A stretch of 64,000 nt of DNA from Flavobacteriia bacterium (GTDB lineage Bacteria; Bacteroidota; Bacteroidia; Flavobacteriales; Flavobacteriaceae): contig JAAFHW010000001.1 of assembly GCA_013298525.1 (NCBI GenBank), forward strand, positions 1 to 64,000. Reading direction: 5' to 3'. Positions 43,290 to 50,953 of this stretch are shown here, piece by piece. Under the pieces are notes generated by a model. That model was not told the origin of the DNA, ran no database searches, and worked only from the letters and a program-made list of their open reading frames with translations. Numbering within the stretch: position 1 is the stretch's first letter; each line of letters begins with the position of its first letter. Made by a program: the position numbers and the translations under genes.

Positions 43290-46200
43290 TTGGAACATCA
43301 AAACATTATATTCGATAAACTCGAACAGTTTATTAAGAAGTTTTACACAAACGAATTACTACGTGGAACCATTTTCTTCGTCGGAATAGGTTTGCTTTAT
43401 TTTCTTTTTACGCTTTTTGTAGAATATTTTCTTTGGCTAAAACCTACAGCGAGAACCATTTTATTTTGGACATTCATCGCAGTAGAACTTTTCTTGTTGT
43501 TGCGTTTCATTTTATTTCCACTTTTTAAATTATTTAAACTCCAAAAAGGAATTAATTATGACGACGCTTCCAAAATTATTGGAAATCATTTTAATGAAGT
43601 AGGCGATAAGCTTACCAATTTTTTACAATTATCTCAAGATAAAAACAAATCAGAATTATTAGTTGCTTCAATCGAACAGAAAGCTAATACACTTCAACCC
43701 ATTCCTTTTGGAAATGCAATTAACTTTGGAAGTAATAAGAAATTTTTACCATTAGCAATTATTCCAATTTTGTTTTTTGCGTTTTTCTATTTGTCAGGAA
43801 ATAGTAGTTTTATTTCTCAAAGTTTGAATCGTGTGGTTAATTACAAACAACAATTTTTACCGCCAGCTCCATTTGAATTTCAACTTTTGAATAAGTCTTT
43901 ACAAACCGAACAAAACCAAGATTTTCTTTTGAAAGTTAAAACAGTCGGAAAAATAGTTCCAGAAAATGCTATGATTTTTATTGGTGAGGAAAGTTATTTT
44001 ATGGAAAGCACTAAGCCTGGGGAATTTCAGTTTGTCATTCCTAAACCAAAAGAGAATTTAGAATTTCATATTGAGGCAAATGAGGTTTCGTCTAATGATT
44101 ATGAATTGAATGTTGTGACAGTTCCATCGATTGCAAACTTCGAAATGGTTTTGAATTTTCCTGGGTATTTGAATAAAAAAGCAGAAGTAATTAAAGGAAC
44201 AGGAAATGCTGTCATTCCAGAAGGAACTCATGTAACTTGGAGAATGAATACCTTAGCTACTCAAAAAGTGGAATGGTTGGATGCTTCAGCTAAGTATGCT
44301 TTTACAAAACAAGAAAATCAATTTTTCTTGTCAAAAAATATTGTTCAAAATACAGATTACCAAATCGTTACTTCAAATAATAAGGTTCAAAACTACGAAA
44401 AGTTGAATTATCAGATTTCCGTGGTTAAAGATCAATTTCCAACAATTACTGTAGGAAACGCGCCAGACAGTCTTAAAATTGAAAAAAACTATGTTTTAGG
44501 GCAAGTTTCAGATGATTACGGGCTTTCAAAATTACAAGTAGTTTATTATCCAAAAGACAAACCAAATTTTGCCAAACGTGGAACAATTGCTGTAAAGAGA
44601 GATGTTTATGACCAATTTGTTTTTGCTTTCCCAAGTAATTTACCAGTAGAAGAAGGCGTTTCGTATGAATATTATTTCGAGATTTTTGATAACGATGCTT
44701 TACACAATTTTAAGAGCGCAAAGTCTTCTGTTTTTTCAAACAGAATTGCTACAGAATCTGAAAAGGAAGACCAAGTTTTACAACAGCAAAATGATAATAT
44801 TAATTCTTTAGAAAAGTCTTTAAAAACTCAAGATAAGCAATTAAACGAAATGGAGAAGTTGCAAAAAATGGGTAAAGAAAAAGATAATCTTGAATTTAAA
44901 GAACAGCAAAAGGTTAATGATTTCTTGAATAAACAAAAGCAGCAAGATGAATTGATGAAAAATTTTGCTGAAAAGATGAAAGAGAATTTAGACAAAGTTA
45001 AAACTGAAAAGAAAGATGAAGTAAAAGAGGTTTTAAAAGAACGTCTAGATAAAGTTGAAAAAGATTTAGAAAAAAATAAAAAGCTTTTAGATGAACTTCA
45101 AAAGTTAAATGAAAAACTTCAAAAAGAAGAGTTGTTTGAAAAGATGGATAAGCTCAAACAGCAGAGTAAAAATCAAACAAAGAGTCTTCAGCAATTAGTT
45201 GAATTGACTAAGAAATATTATGTAGAAAAGAAAGCAGAACAAATTGCAGATAAATTAGACAAGCTTTCTGAAAAGCAAGAAAAGTTATCGGATAATGACA
45301 AGGAAAATTCTACTGAAAAACAAGAAGAAATAAACAAAGAGTTCGATAAAATTCAAGAAGAACTTAACGAATTAGAAAAAGAAAATAAAGAATTAAAAAC
45401 GCCTGTTGAACTTCCAGATACAGCTCCAAAGGAGAAAAGTATTGATGAAGATTTAAAGAAAGCTTCAGATGAATTAAAGAAAGATTCTAAGTCAGCAGCA
45501 AAACCAAAACAAAAAAGTGCTTCAAAGAAAATGAAGCAAATGAGTCAAGACATGCAAGCTAGTATGGAATCTGGTGAGATGGAACAAATGGATGAAGACA
45601 TTGCAATGCTACGTCAAATTCTTGATAATCTATTAGCTTATTCTTTTTCTCAAGAAAACGTTATGAAAGAGTTTAGAGGTTTAAAAAGAGGTTCTTTGAG
45701 TTTTAATAAAAACCTTAAAATCCAACAAGATTTAAAACAACAGTTTAAACATGTTGATGATAGTTTGTTTGCACTTTCATTACGTAATCCTAAAATAGCT
45801 GAAGAGGTAACTACTGAGGTTGGTAATGTTCAATACAACGTTGACAAATCTTTAGAAACTTTAGCAGATGCAAATGTGCCAAAAGGAATTTCTCACCAAC
45901 AATTTGCTACAAGTTCGGCTAATAAATTGGCAGACATGTTAGCAGACACCATGAATAATATGCAGATGTCTATGTCAATGTCTGGAGCAGGAAAAGGGAA
46001 ACCAAAACCTGGTGAAGGTAGCGGAATGCAATTGCCCGACATCATTAAAAAGCAAGAAGGTCTTGGTGAAAAAATGAAGAAAGGCATGAAACCTGGTCAA
46101 AAGCCAGGTGATGGTAAAGACGGAAAAGAAGGTGAACAAGGAAGCGGTAAAGAAGGTCAGAAGGAAGGAAAAGATGGTAAAGGAAAATCTGGAAAAGACG

Positions 46201-46676
46201 GAAAAAGCGGCAGTAGCGGAAACAGTCAAGGTGATTCTGATGGTGAAAACGGCGAAGATGGAGAAGGCGATGCAAAAGCAATCATGGAGATTTATAAAGA
46301 GCAACAACAGTTAAGAGAGGCGTTACAAAACGAACTTAACAAACAAGGTTTAGGCGGTCAAGGTCAAAACGCTTTAAATCAAATGAAGCAAATAGAGAAA
46401 CAATTATTAAACAAAGGTTTTAATAATGAAGTGCTTCAAAAGATGCTTAATCTAAAATATGAAATGCTCAAATTAGAAAAAGCAATTCAACAACAAGGTG
46501 AAGAGAAGAAACGTCAGTCAGAGACTAATAAAAAAGAATTTACTAATTCAACGAATGCTTTACCTAAACGTTTGCAAGAATATTTGAATAGCGTTGAAAT
46601 TTTAAACAGACAAACCTTACCTTTGCGCTCCAATTTTAACCAAAAGGTTCAAGAATATTTCAAAACAAATGATTAG
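43290..46676 (+). CDS. Large DUF4175-like membrane protein with coiled coil and Gly/Lys-rich tract
   Basis: This 1128-aa protein matches the Bacteroidota DUF4175 layout. Membrane helices lie near 23-45, 57-78 and 150-170, followed by a periplasmic beta-rich section (about 190-480). A very long Lys/Glu/Gln coiled coil (about 490-760) comes next, then a low-complexity linker rich in G, K, D, E and S (about 935-1000), and a final helical region. Related proteins have an unknown envelope role. The start is TTG at 43290; no nearby ATG precedes the conserved HQNIIFDKLEQFIKKF. The last 8 bp overlap ybeY. Internal antisense ORFs are shadows of the repetitive tract. Confidence 0.85.
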   Translation: MEHQNIIFDKLEQFIKKFYTNELLRGTIFFVGIGLLYFLFTLFVEYFLWLKPTARTILFWTFIAVELFLLLRFILFPLFKLFKLQKGINYDDASKIIGNHFNEVGDKLTNFLQLSQDKNKSELLVASIEQKANTLQPIPFGNAINFGSNKKFLPLAIIPILFFAFFYLSGNSSFISQSLNRVVNYKQQFLPPAPFEFQLLNKSLQTEQNQDFLLKVKTVGKIVPENAMIFIGEESYFMESTKPGEFQFVIPKPKENLEFHIEANEVSSNDYELNVVTVPSIANFEMVLNFPGYLNKKAEVIKGTGNAVIPEGTHVTWRMNTLATQKVEWLDASAKYAFTKQENQFFLSKNIVQNTDYQIVTSNNKVQNYEKLNYQISVVKDQFPTITVGNAPDSLKIEKNYVLGQVSDDYGLSKLQVVYYPKDKPNFAKRGTIAVKRDVYDQFVFAFPSNLPVEEGVSYEYYFEIFDNDALHNFKSAKSSVFSNRIATESEKEDQVLQQQNDNINSLEKSLKTQDKQLNEMEKLQKMGKEKDNLEFKEQQKVNDFLNKQKQQDELMKNFAEKMKENLDKVKTEKKDEVKEVLKERLDKVEKDLEKNKKLLDELQKLNEKLQKEELFEKMDKLKQQSKNQTKSLQQLVELTKKYYVEKKAEQIADKLDKLSEKQEKLSDNDKENSTEKQEEINKEFDKIQEELNELEKENKELKTPVELPDTAPKEKSIDEDLKKASDELKKDSKSAAKPKQKSASKKMKQMSQDMQASMESGEMEQMDEDIAMLRQILDNLLAYSFSQENVMKEFRGLKRGSLSFNKNLKIQQDLKQQFKHVDDSLFALSLRNPKIAEEVTTEVGNVQYNVDKSLETLADANVPKGISHQQFATSSANKLADMLADTMNNMQMSMSMSGAGKGKPKPGEGSGMQLPDIIKKQEGLGEKMKKGMKPGQKPGDGKDGKEGEQGSGKEGQKEGKDGKGKSGKDGKSGSSGNSQGDSDGENGEDGEGDAKAIMEIYKEQQQLREALQNELNKQGLGGQGQNALNQMKQIEKQLLNKGFNNEVLQKMLNLKYEMLKLEKAIQQQGEEKKRQSETNKKEFTNSTNALPKRLQEYLNSVEILNRQTLPLRSNFNQKVQEYFKTND

Positions 46677-47088
46677 TTTCAATTACGAATTAGAGTTTCA
46701 ACTTGAAAACGAAGAACAATATTCTTCATGGATTTCAAATGTTATTTCATCTGAAAATAAAAAAGAAGGCGATATTAATTATATCTTTTGTGATGACGAA
46801 TACATCCTTGAAATTAACAAGCAATACCTAGATCACGACTATTATACAGACATTATAAGCTTTGATTATTCTGTAGGAAACGAATTACATGGCGATATTT
46901 TTGTTTCTGTAGAAAGGGTTCGTGAAAACGCTATAGAATTTGAGGTTACTTTTGATGAAGAACTTAAAAGAGTTCTTGCTCATGGTGTTTTACACTATTG
47001 TGGATACAAGGACAAAACCAAAGAAGAGGAGTTGATAATGCGCTCCAAAGAAGATGAGAAAATCAAAATGTTTCACGTGGAACATTAA
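46669..47088 (+). CDS. ybeY: rRNA maturation endoribonuclease YbeY
   Basis: This 139-aa metal-dependent RNase processes 16S rRNA ends. It has LEINKQYLDHDYYTDIISFDYS and the metal motif HGVLHYCGYKDK (His105, His109). Where most YbeY proteins have a third His (GYDH), this one has Asp115. The C-terminal peptide KMFHVEH is encoded by a parS-type palindrome overlapping the stop region. It overlaps the DUF4175-like gene by 8 bp. Confidence 0.93.
   Translation: MISFNYELEFQLENEEQYSSWISNVISSENKKEGDINYIFCDDEYILEINKQYLDHDYYTDIISFDYSVGNELHGDIFVSVERVRENAIEFEVTFDEELKRVLAHGVLHYCGYKDKTKEEELIMRSKEDEKIKMFHVEH
47069..47084. other. parS-type ParB-binding site 1
   Basis: TGTTTCACGTGGAACA equals the parS consensus with one arm of each common variant (TTTCACGTG / CACGTGGAA). 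It lies within the last codons of ybeY. The core CACGTG is flanked symmetrically by GTTYC/GRAAC. Confidence 0.85.
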
Positions 47089-47115
47089 TTGTTTTTTATA
47101 ATTTGAATTTACAAA

Positions 47116-47131
47116 CGTTCCACGTGGAACA
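47116..47131. other. parS-type ParB-binding site 2
   Basis: CGTTCCACGTGGAACA contains the perfect 14-bp palindrome GTTCCACGTGGAAC, 47 bp from site 1, between ybeY and mnmG. It is the best-conserved of the set. Confidence 0.88.
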
Positions 47132-47172
47132 ATAAATAAATCGAGCATATAGTTGTCTCGAATCAAAATAAA

Positions 47173-49044
47173 ATGTTTTTAGAAAAATACGATGTTATTG
47201 TTGTTGGTGCCGGTCATGCTGGTTGTGAAGCCGCTGCTGCTGCTGCCAATTTAGGCTGTTCAACCTTGTTGGTCACGATGAGTTTGCAAAACATTGCTCA
47301 AATGTCTTGCAATCCTGCTATGGGCGGAATTGCTAAAGGACAAATTGTTCGTGAAATTGATGCGCTAGGTGGGTATTCGGGAATTGTTTCCGATAAAACT
47401 GCAATTCAGTTCAAGATGCTTAATAAATCAAAAGGTCCAGCAATGTGGTCGCCAAGAGTTCAATCAGATCGAATGCGTTTTGCTGAAGAATGGAGATTAA
47501 TGCTTGAGCGAACTCCTAATGTAGATTTTTATCAAGAAATGGTTTCGGGTTTGAGTATCAAAAACGGAAAAATTGAAGGAATAAAAACTTCTTTGGGAAT
47601 TGAAATTAAAGCTAAAACAGTTGTTCTTACAAATGGTACTTTTCTAAATGGTTTGATTCATATTGGTGACAAACAATTTGGAGGAGGAAGAGCTGGAGAA
47701 AGTGCTGCTTATGGAATAACAGAAGATTTATTAAAAGTAGGTTTTGAATCAGGAAGAATGAAAACCGGAACGCCACCAAGAGTTGATGGTCGTTCATTAG
47801 ATTATTCTAAAATGCAAGAAGAAGCTGGAGATTCAAATCCAGATAAGTTTTCGTATTCAGATGAAACCAAACCATTAATACATCAAAGATCTTGTCACAT
47901 GACTTATACTTCACTTGAAGTTCATGATATTTTGAGAGAAGGTTTTGATAGGTCACCAATGTTTAATGGAAGAATTAAATCACTCGGACCAAGATATTGT
48001 CCGTCTATTGAAGATAAAATTAATCGCTTTGCAGATAAAGAAAGACATCAACTTTTTGTTGAACCAGAAGGTTGGGATACAGTCGAAGTTTATGTAAATG
48101 GCTTTTCAACATCTTTACCAGAAGATGTTCAGTTTAAAGCTTTACGTTCTGTTGCAGGTTTTGAAAAAGTAAAATTCTTTAGACCAGGATATGCCATAGA
48201 ATATGATTATTTTCCGCCAACACAATTAAAGCATACATTAGAAACTAAGTTAGTTAATGGTTTATATTTTGCAGGTCAAATAAACGGAACAACTGGTTAT
48301 GAAGAAGCGGCTTCTCAAGGAATGATGGCTGGTATTAATGCTGCTCTTAAAGTAAAAGAGCAAGAACCAATGATTCTTAAAAGAGATGAGGCTTATATTG
48401 GCGTTTTAATAGACGATTTAATTACCAAAGGAACAGAAGAGCCTTATAGAATGTTTACATCTCGCGCTGAGTTTAGAACACTTTTGAGACAAGATAATGC
48501 CGATTCGCGTTTAACTCCTAAATCATTTGAGATTGGTTTGGCTTCAGAAAAGAGAATGCGTAGAATGGAAGAGAAGTTTGCGAAAAGTGATGCTATGGTA
48601 AATTTCTTTAAAGAAACTAGTGTAACTATCGAAGAAGCAAATCCTGTTTTAGAAGCAAAAGGAAGTTCGCCAATGGTTCAATCGGATAAAATGTTTAAAG
48701 TTTTTTCTCGTCCACAAATTGATTTAGACGATTTCATAAAGTTTGACAAAGTAAAGCAATACATTGAGGATAATAATTTAGATAAAGAAATTATCGAACA
48801 AGCAGAAATTAATGTTAAGTATTCGGGCTATATTGAAAAAGAAAGAAACAATGCCGATAAACTTACACGTTTGGAGGATATGAAAATCCCGGAGGATTTC
48901 GACTACAATAAAATAAAATCGATGTCAATTGAAGCACGACAAAAATTAAGTAAAATTCGTCCTGTAACAATTTCTCAAGCTTCAAGAATAAGCGGAGTTT
49001 CTCCAAGTGATATTTCAGTATTGCTAATTTACATGGGAAGATAA
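47173..49044 (+). CDS. mnmG: tRNA uridine-5-carboxymethylaminomethyl modification enzyme MnmG (GidA)
   Basis: This 623-aa FAD enzyme modifies wobble U34 with MnmE. It shows the N-terminal FAD motif VVGAGHAGCEAAAAAANLG, SCNPAMGGIAKGQIVREIDALGG, the conserved MKTGTPPRVD, the FAD region EYDYFPPTQLKHTLETKLVNGLYFAGQINGTTGYEEAASQG, and the C-terminal GIDA-associated helix bundle (SQASRISGVSPSDISVLLIYM). Full length. It is flanked on both sides by parS-type sites; mnmG is classically origin-proximal in many bacteria. Confidence 0.98.
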   Translation: MFLEKYDVIVVGAGHAGCEAAAAAANLGCSTLLVTMSLQNIAQMSCNPAMGGIAKGQIVREIDALGGYSGIVSDKTAIQFKMLNKSKGPAMWSPRVQSDRMRFAEEWRLMLERTPNVDFYQEMVSGLSIKNGKIEGIKTSLGIEIKAKTVVLTNGTFLNGLIHIGDKQFGGGRAGESAAYGITEDLLKVGFESGRMKTGTPPRVDGRSLDYSKMQEEAGDSNPDKFSYSDETKPLIHQRSCHMTYTSLEVHDILREGFDRSPMFNGRIKSLGPRYCPSIEDKINRFADKERHQLFVEPEGWDTVEVYVNGFSTSLPEDVQFKALRSVAGFEKVKFFRPGYAIEYDYFPPTQLKHTLETKLVNGLYFAGQINGTTGYEEAASQGMMAGINAALKVKEQEPMILKRDEAYIGVLIDDLITKGTEEPYRMFTSRAEFRTLLRQDNADSRLTPKSFEIGLASEKRMRRMEEKFAKSDAMVNFFKETSVTIEEANPVLEAKGSSPMVQSDKMFKVFSRPQIDLDDFIKFDKVKQYIEDNNLDKEIIEQAEINVKYSGYIEKERNNADKLTRLEDMKIPEDFDYNKIKSMSIEARQKLSKIRPVTISQASRISGVSPSDISVLLIYMGR

Positions 49045-49138
49045 TTCAAAACAAGATTAATAAAGTTTAGAATAAGACGTAAAATAAATATTGAATTTTA
49101 ACCTTCGTATTTTGTATTTCTAACTTCTAACTTAGAAA

Positions 49139-49154
49139 TGTTCCACGTGAAACT
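49139..49154. other. parS-type ParB-binding site 3
   Basis: TGTTCCACGTGAAACT differs from the consensus only at the last base. It lies just 3' of mnmG. The ORF track start at 49138 (MFHVKL) is translation of this site and is not the gene start. Confidence 0.82.
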
Positions 49155-49188
49155 AACTTTGTTAACACCTATAAATAAAGAGAATTTA

Positions 49189-50040
49189 ATGAATATTGAA
49201 AAGACAAAACATTTTTTAAACGTAAAAGATCATTCGGTATCAAAAGAAACTTTTGAATTGCTTTATGAAGAAGATTTGGATATGTTAATTACGCATCCAC
49301 AACCTTCTTTAGAAAAACTTCCTAGTTATTATGAAAGTGTAGATTACATTTCTCACACTGATGGGAACAAATCGTTGTTTGAAAAAATGTATCAGTTTGT
49401 AAAAGGAATTGCTTTAAAAAATAAATTAAAGTTAATCAATACAGAATCTGCAAAAGGAAGAATTTTAGATATTGGAGCAGGAGTAGGTGATTTTTTATCG
49501 GTTTGTAAAAATGATGGTTGGGAAACAATTGGAATTGAACCAAGCGATAAAGCTAAAACAATTGCAATCAAAAAAGGAGTTTCATTCGTAGAACATCTTT
49601 CAGAATTAGAAAGTAATTCATTTGATGTAATCACAATGTGGCATGTATTAGAACACGTTCCTGATTTAGAAAACCAGATTAAAGAATTAAAAAGATTAAT
49701 CAAACCAAACGGAACGATTATAATAGCTGTTCCAAATTTTAAATCATTTGATGCAAAACATTATGGAGTTTTTTGGGCTGCATACGATGTGCCAATTCAT
49801 TTGTGGCATTTTTCTAAAACAGCAATTAAAAAATTATTTGCTAAACAAAATTTAGAATTAGTAAAAGTGCTTCCAATGAAGTTTGATAGTTTTTATGTTA
49901 GTCTTTTATCTGAAAAATATAAATCTGGAAAAATGAATTTCATCAAAGCATTTTTCGTCGGATTGAAATCAAATTGGAAAGGAAGTCAAAATTCTGAGTA
50001 TTCTTCGCATATTTATGTGATAAAAAACGCTAAAAACTAA
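49189..50040 (+). CDS. Class I SAM-dependent methyltransferase
   Basis: This roughly 283-aa protein has the SAM-binding Rossmann motif GRILDIGAGVGDFLSVCKNDGWETIGIEPS, then FDVITMWHVLEHVPDLENQI and IIIAVPNFKSFD, typical of Methyltransf_11/23-type enzymes. The upstream region encodes the DNA of parS site 3; the start MNIEKTKHFLNVKDHSVS at 49189 is preferred, giving a Cys/zinc-free N-terminal domain. Substrate unknown; Bacteroidota homologues are often annotated as acting on ubiquinone or glycan intermediates without evidence. Confidence 0.88.
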   Translation: MNIEKTKHFLNVKDHSVSKETFELLYEEDLDMLITHPQPSLEKLPSYYESVDYISHTDGNKSLFEKMYQFVKGIALKNKLKLINTESAKGRILDIGAGVGDFLSVCKNDGWETIGIEPSDKAKTIAIKKGVSFVEHLSELESNSFDVITMWHVLEHVPDLENQIKELKRLIKPNGTIIIAVPNFKSFDAKHYGVFWAAYDVPIHLWHFSKTAIKKLFAKQNLELVKVLPMKFDSFYVSLLSEKYKSGKMNFIKAFFVGLKSNWKGSQNSEYSSHIYVIKNAKN

Positions 50041-50238
50041 AATAAAAGCGAAATTTTAATCATTTTCAACACAACAATCACTTTGGCTGTCAAAAATGAG
50101 AAGGTTTCTTAAACAGCTTTATTTCGATTCGTTTTTAATAGAGGATTACTATTTAAGTTTATAAAACAATAACAAACACTTATATTATTAAAATTTGGCC
50201 AATTTTATAACTTTTTATCTTTTACGACTAAAATTTTA

Positions 50239-50246
50239 TACTTTTG
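50239..50246 (+). promoter_or_regulatory. Candidate -7 element for the Skp-like gene
   Basis: TACTTTTG matches TAnnTTTG, 28 bp before the ATG at 50275. The 234-bp gap before it (50041-50274) holds no other recognised element. Confidence 0.45.
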
Positions 50247-50274
50247 GCAAATAGAAAAAAATAACACTTTTAAA

Positions 50275-50853
50275 ATGAAAAAAATTATAGTATGTCTTGC
50301 AATGGCAGTTGCAATTGTATCATGTAACAAAACTACAGACGCAAAAGAATTTAAAACAGCTTATATCGATACCAATAAACTTTTGGATGAATCTATAGAG
50401 AAAAAAGATATTGAAGAAAAATACAAAGCTAAAGCTGATGTAATGGATTCAAGATTGAAAGTCGCTGCAGAAAAATTTCAAAGTGAAGCAGCTAGTTTCA
50501 AACAAAATGCAATGGCCAATGGTCAAGCTTGGGCTCAACAAAAAGGTGCAGAATTGCAACAAAGAGAACAAGAATTACAATATGCTCAACAAGGTATGTT
50601 GCAACAATTACAAACAGAAAGCGGAAAAGAAATGGATTCTTTAGTAACTAAATACAAGAAAATTTTCAAAGAATACGGAAAAGACAAAGGATACGACTAT
50701 GTTTTTGGAACAGGTGAAGCTGCTACCGTATTGTATGCTAAAGACAGTTACGATATCACTAAAGAATTAATCAAATTGGTGAATGATAAATACAAGTCTG
50801 AGGGTAAAAAAGAAGAAAAACCTGCAGATAAAAAAGAAGAAGCTAAGAAATAA
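50275..50853 (+). CDS. OmpH/Skp-like lipoprotein
   Basis: This 192-aa protein has a lipoprotein signal peptide (IIVCLAMAVAIVSC, Cys about 17) and an OmpH/Skp-family coiled coil. FKTAYIDTNKLLDESIEKKDIEEKYK opens it, then a long helical hairpin (AQQKGAELQQREQELQYAQQGMLQQLQTES) and the closing strand KGYDYVFGTGEAATVLYAKDSYDIT. Skp chaperones outer-membrane proteins in the periplasm; the lipid anchor is a variation on the usual soluble Skp. It ends in a Lys/Glu-rich tail. A terminator follows. Confidence 0.88.
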   Translation: MKKIIVCLAMAVAIVSCNKTTDAKEFKTAYIDTNKLLDESIEKKDIEEKYKAKADVMDSRLKVAAEKFQSEAASFKQNAMANGQAWAQQKGAELQQREQELQYAQQGMLQQLQTESGKEMDSLVTKYKKIFKEYGKDKGYDYVFGTGEAATVLYAKDSYDITKELIKLVNDKYKSEGKKEEKPADKKEEAKK

Positions 50854-50874
50854 TTTTAGTTTTTAATTTTAGAT

Positions 50875-50902
50875 AAACGCCTTTCAAAAGAAGGCGTTTT
50901 TT
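50875..50902 (+). terminator. Intrinsic terminator of the Skp-like gene
   Basis: AAACGCCTTTCAAAAGAAGGCGTTT, a 9-bp stem followed by T-run. Confidence 0.88.
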
Positions 50903-50953
50903 CTTTGTATATTGATTAACAAACTTTTATATTTGCTTTTTAAAATATAAGCC

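Noticed and set aside
45893-46314. Several ORFs on both strands within the DUF4175-like gene
   Set aside because: They are frame shadows of the Gly/Lys/Glu low-complexity tract; the proteins are Phe/Leu/His-rich without features.
49138-49188. Upstream start (MFHVKLTLLTPINKEN) for the methyltransferase
   Set aside because: This stretch translates parS site 3; the family-like start is MNIEKTKHF at 49189.
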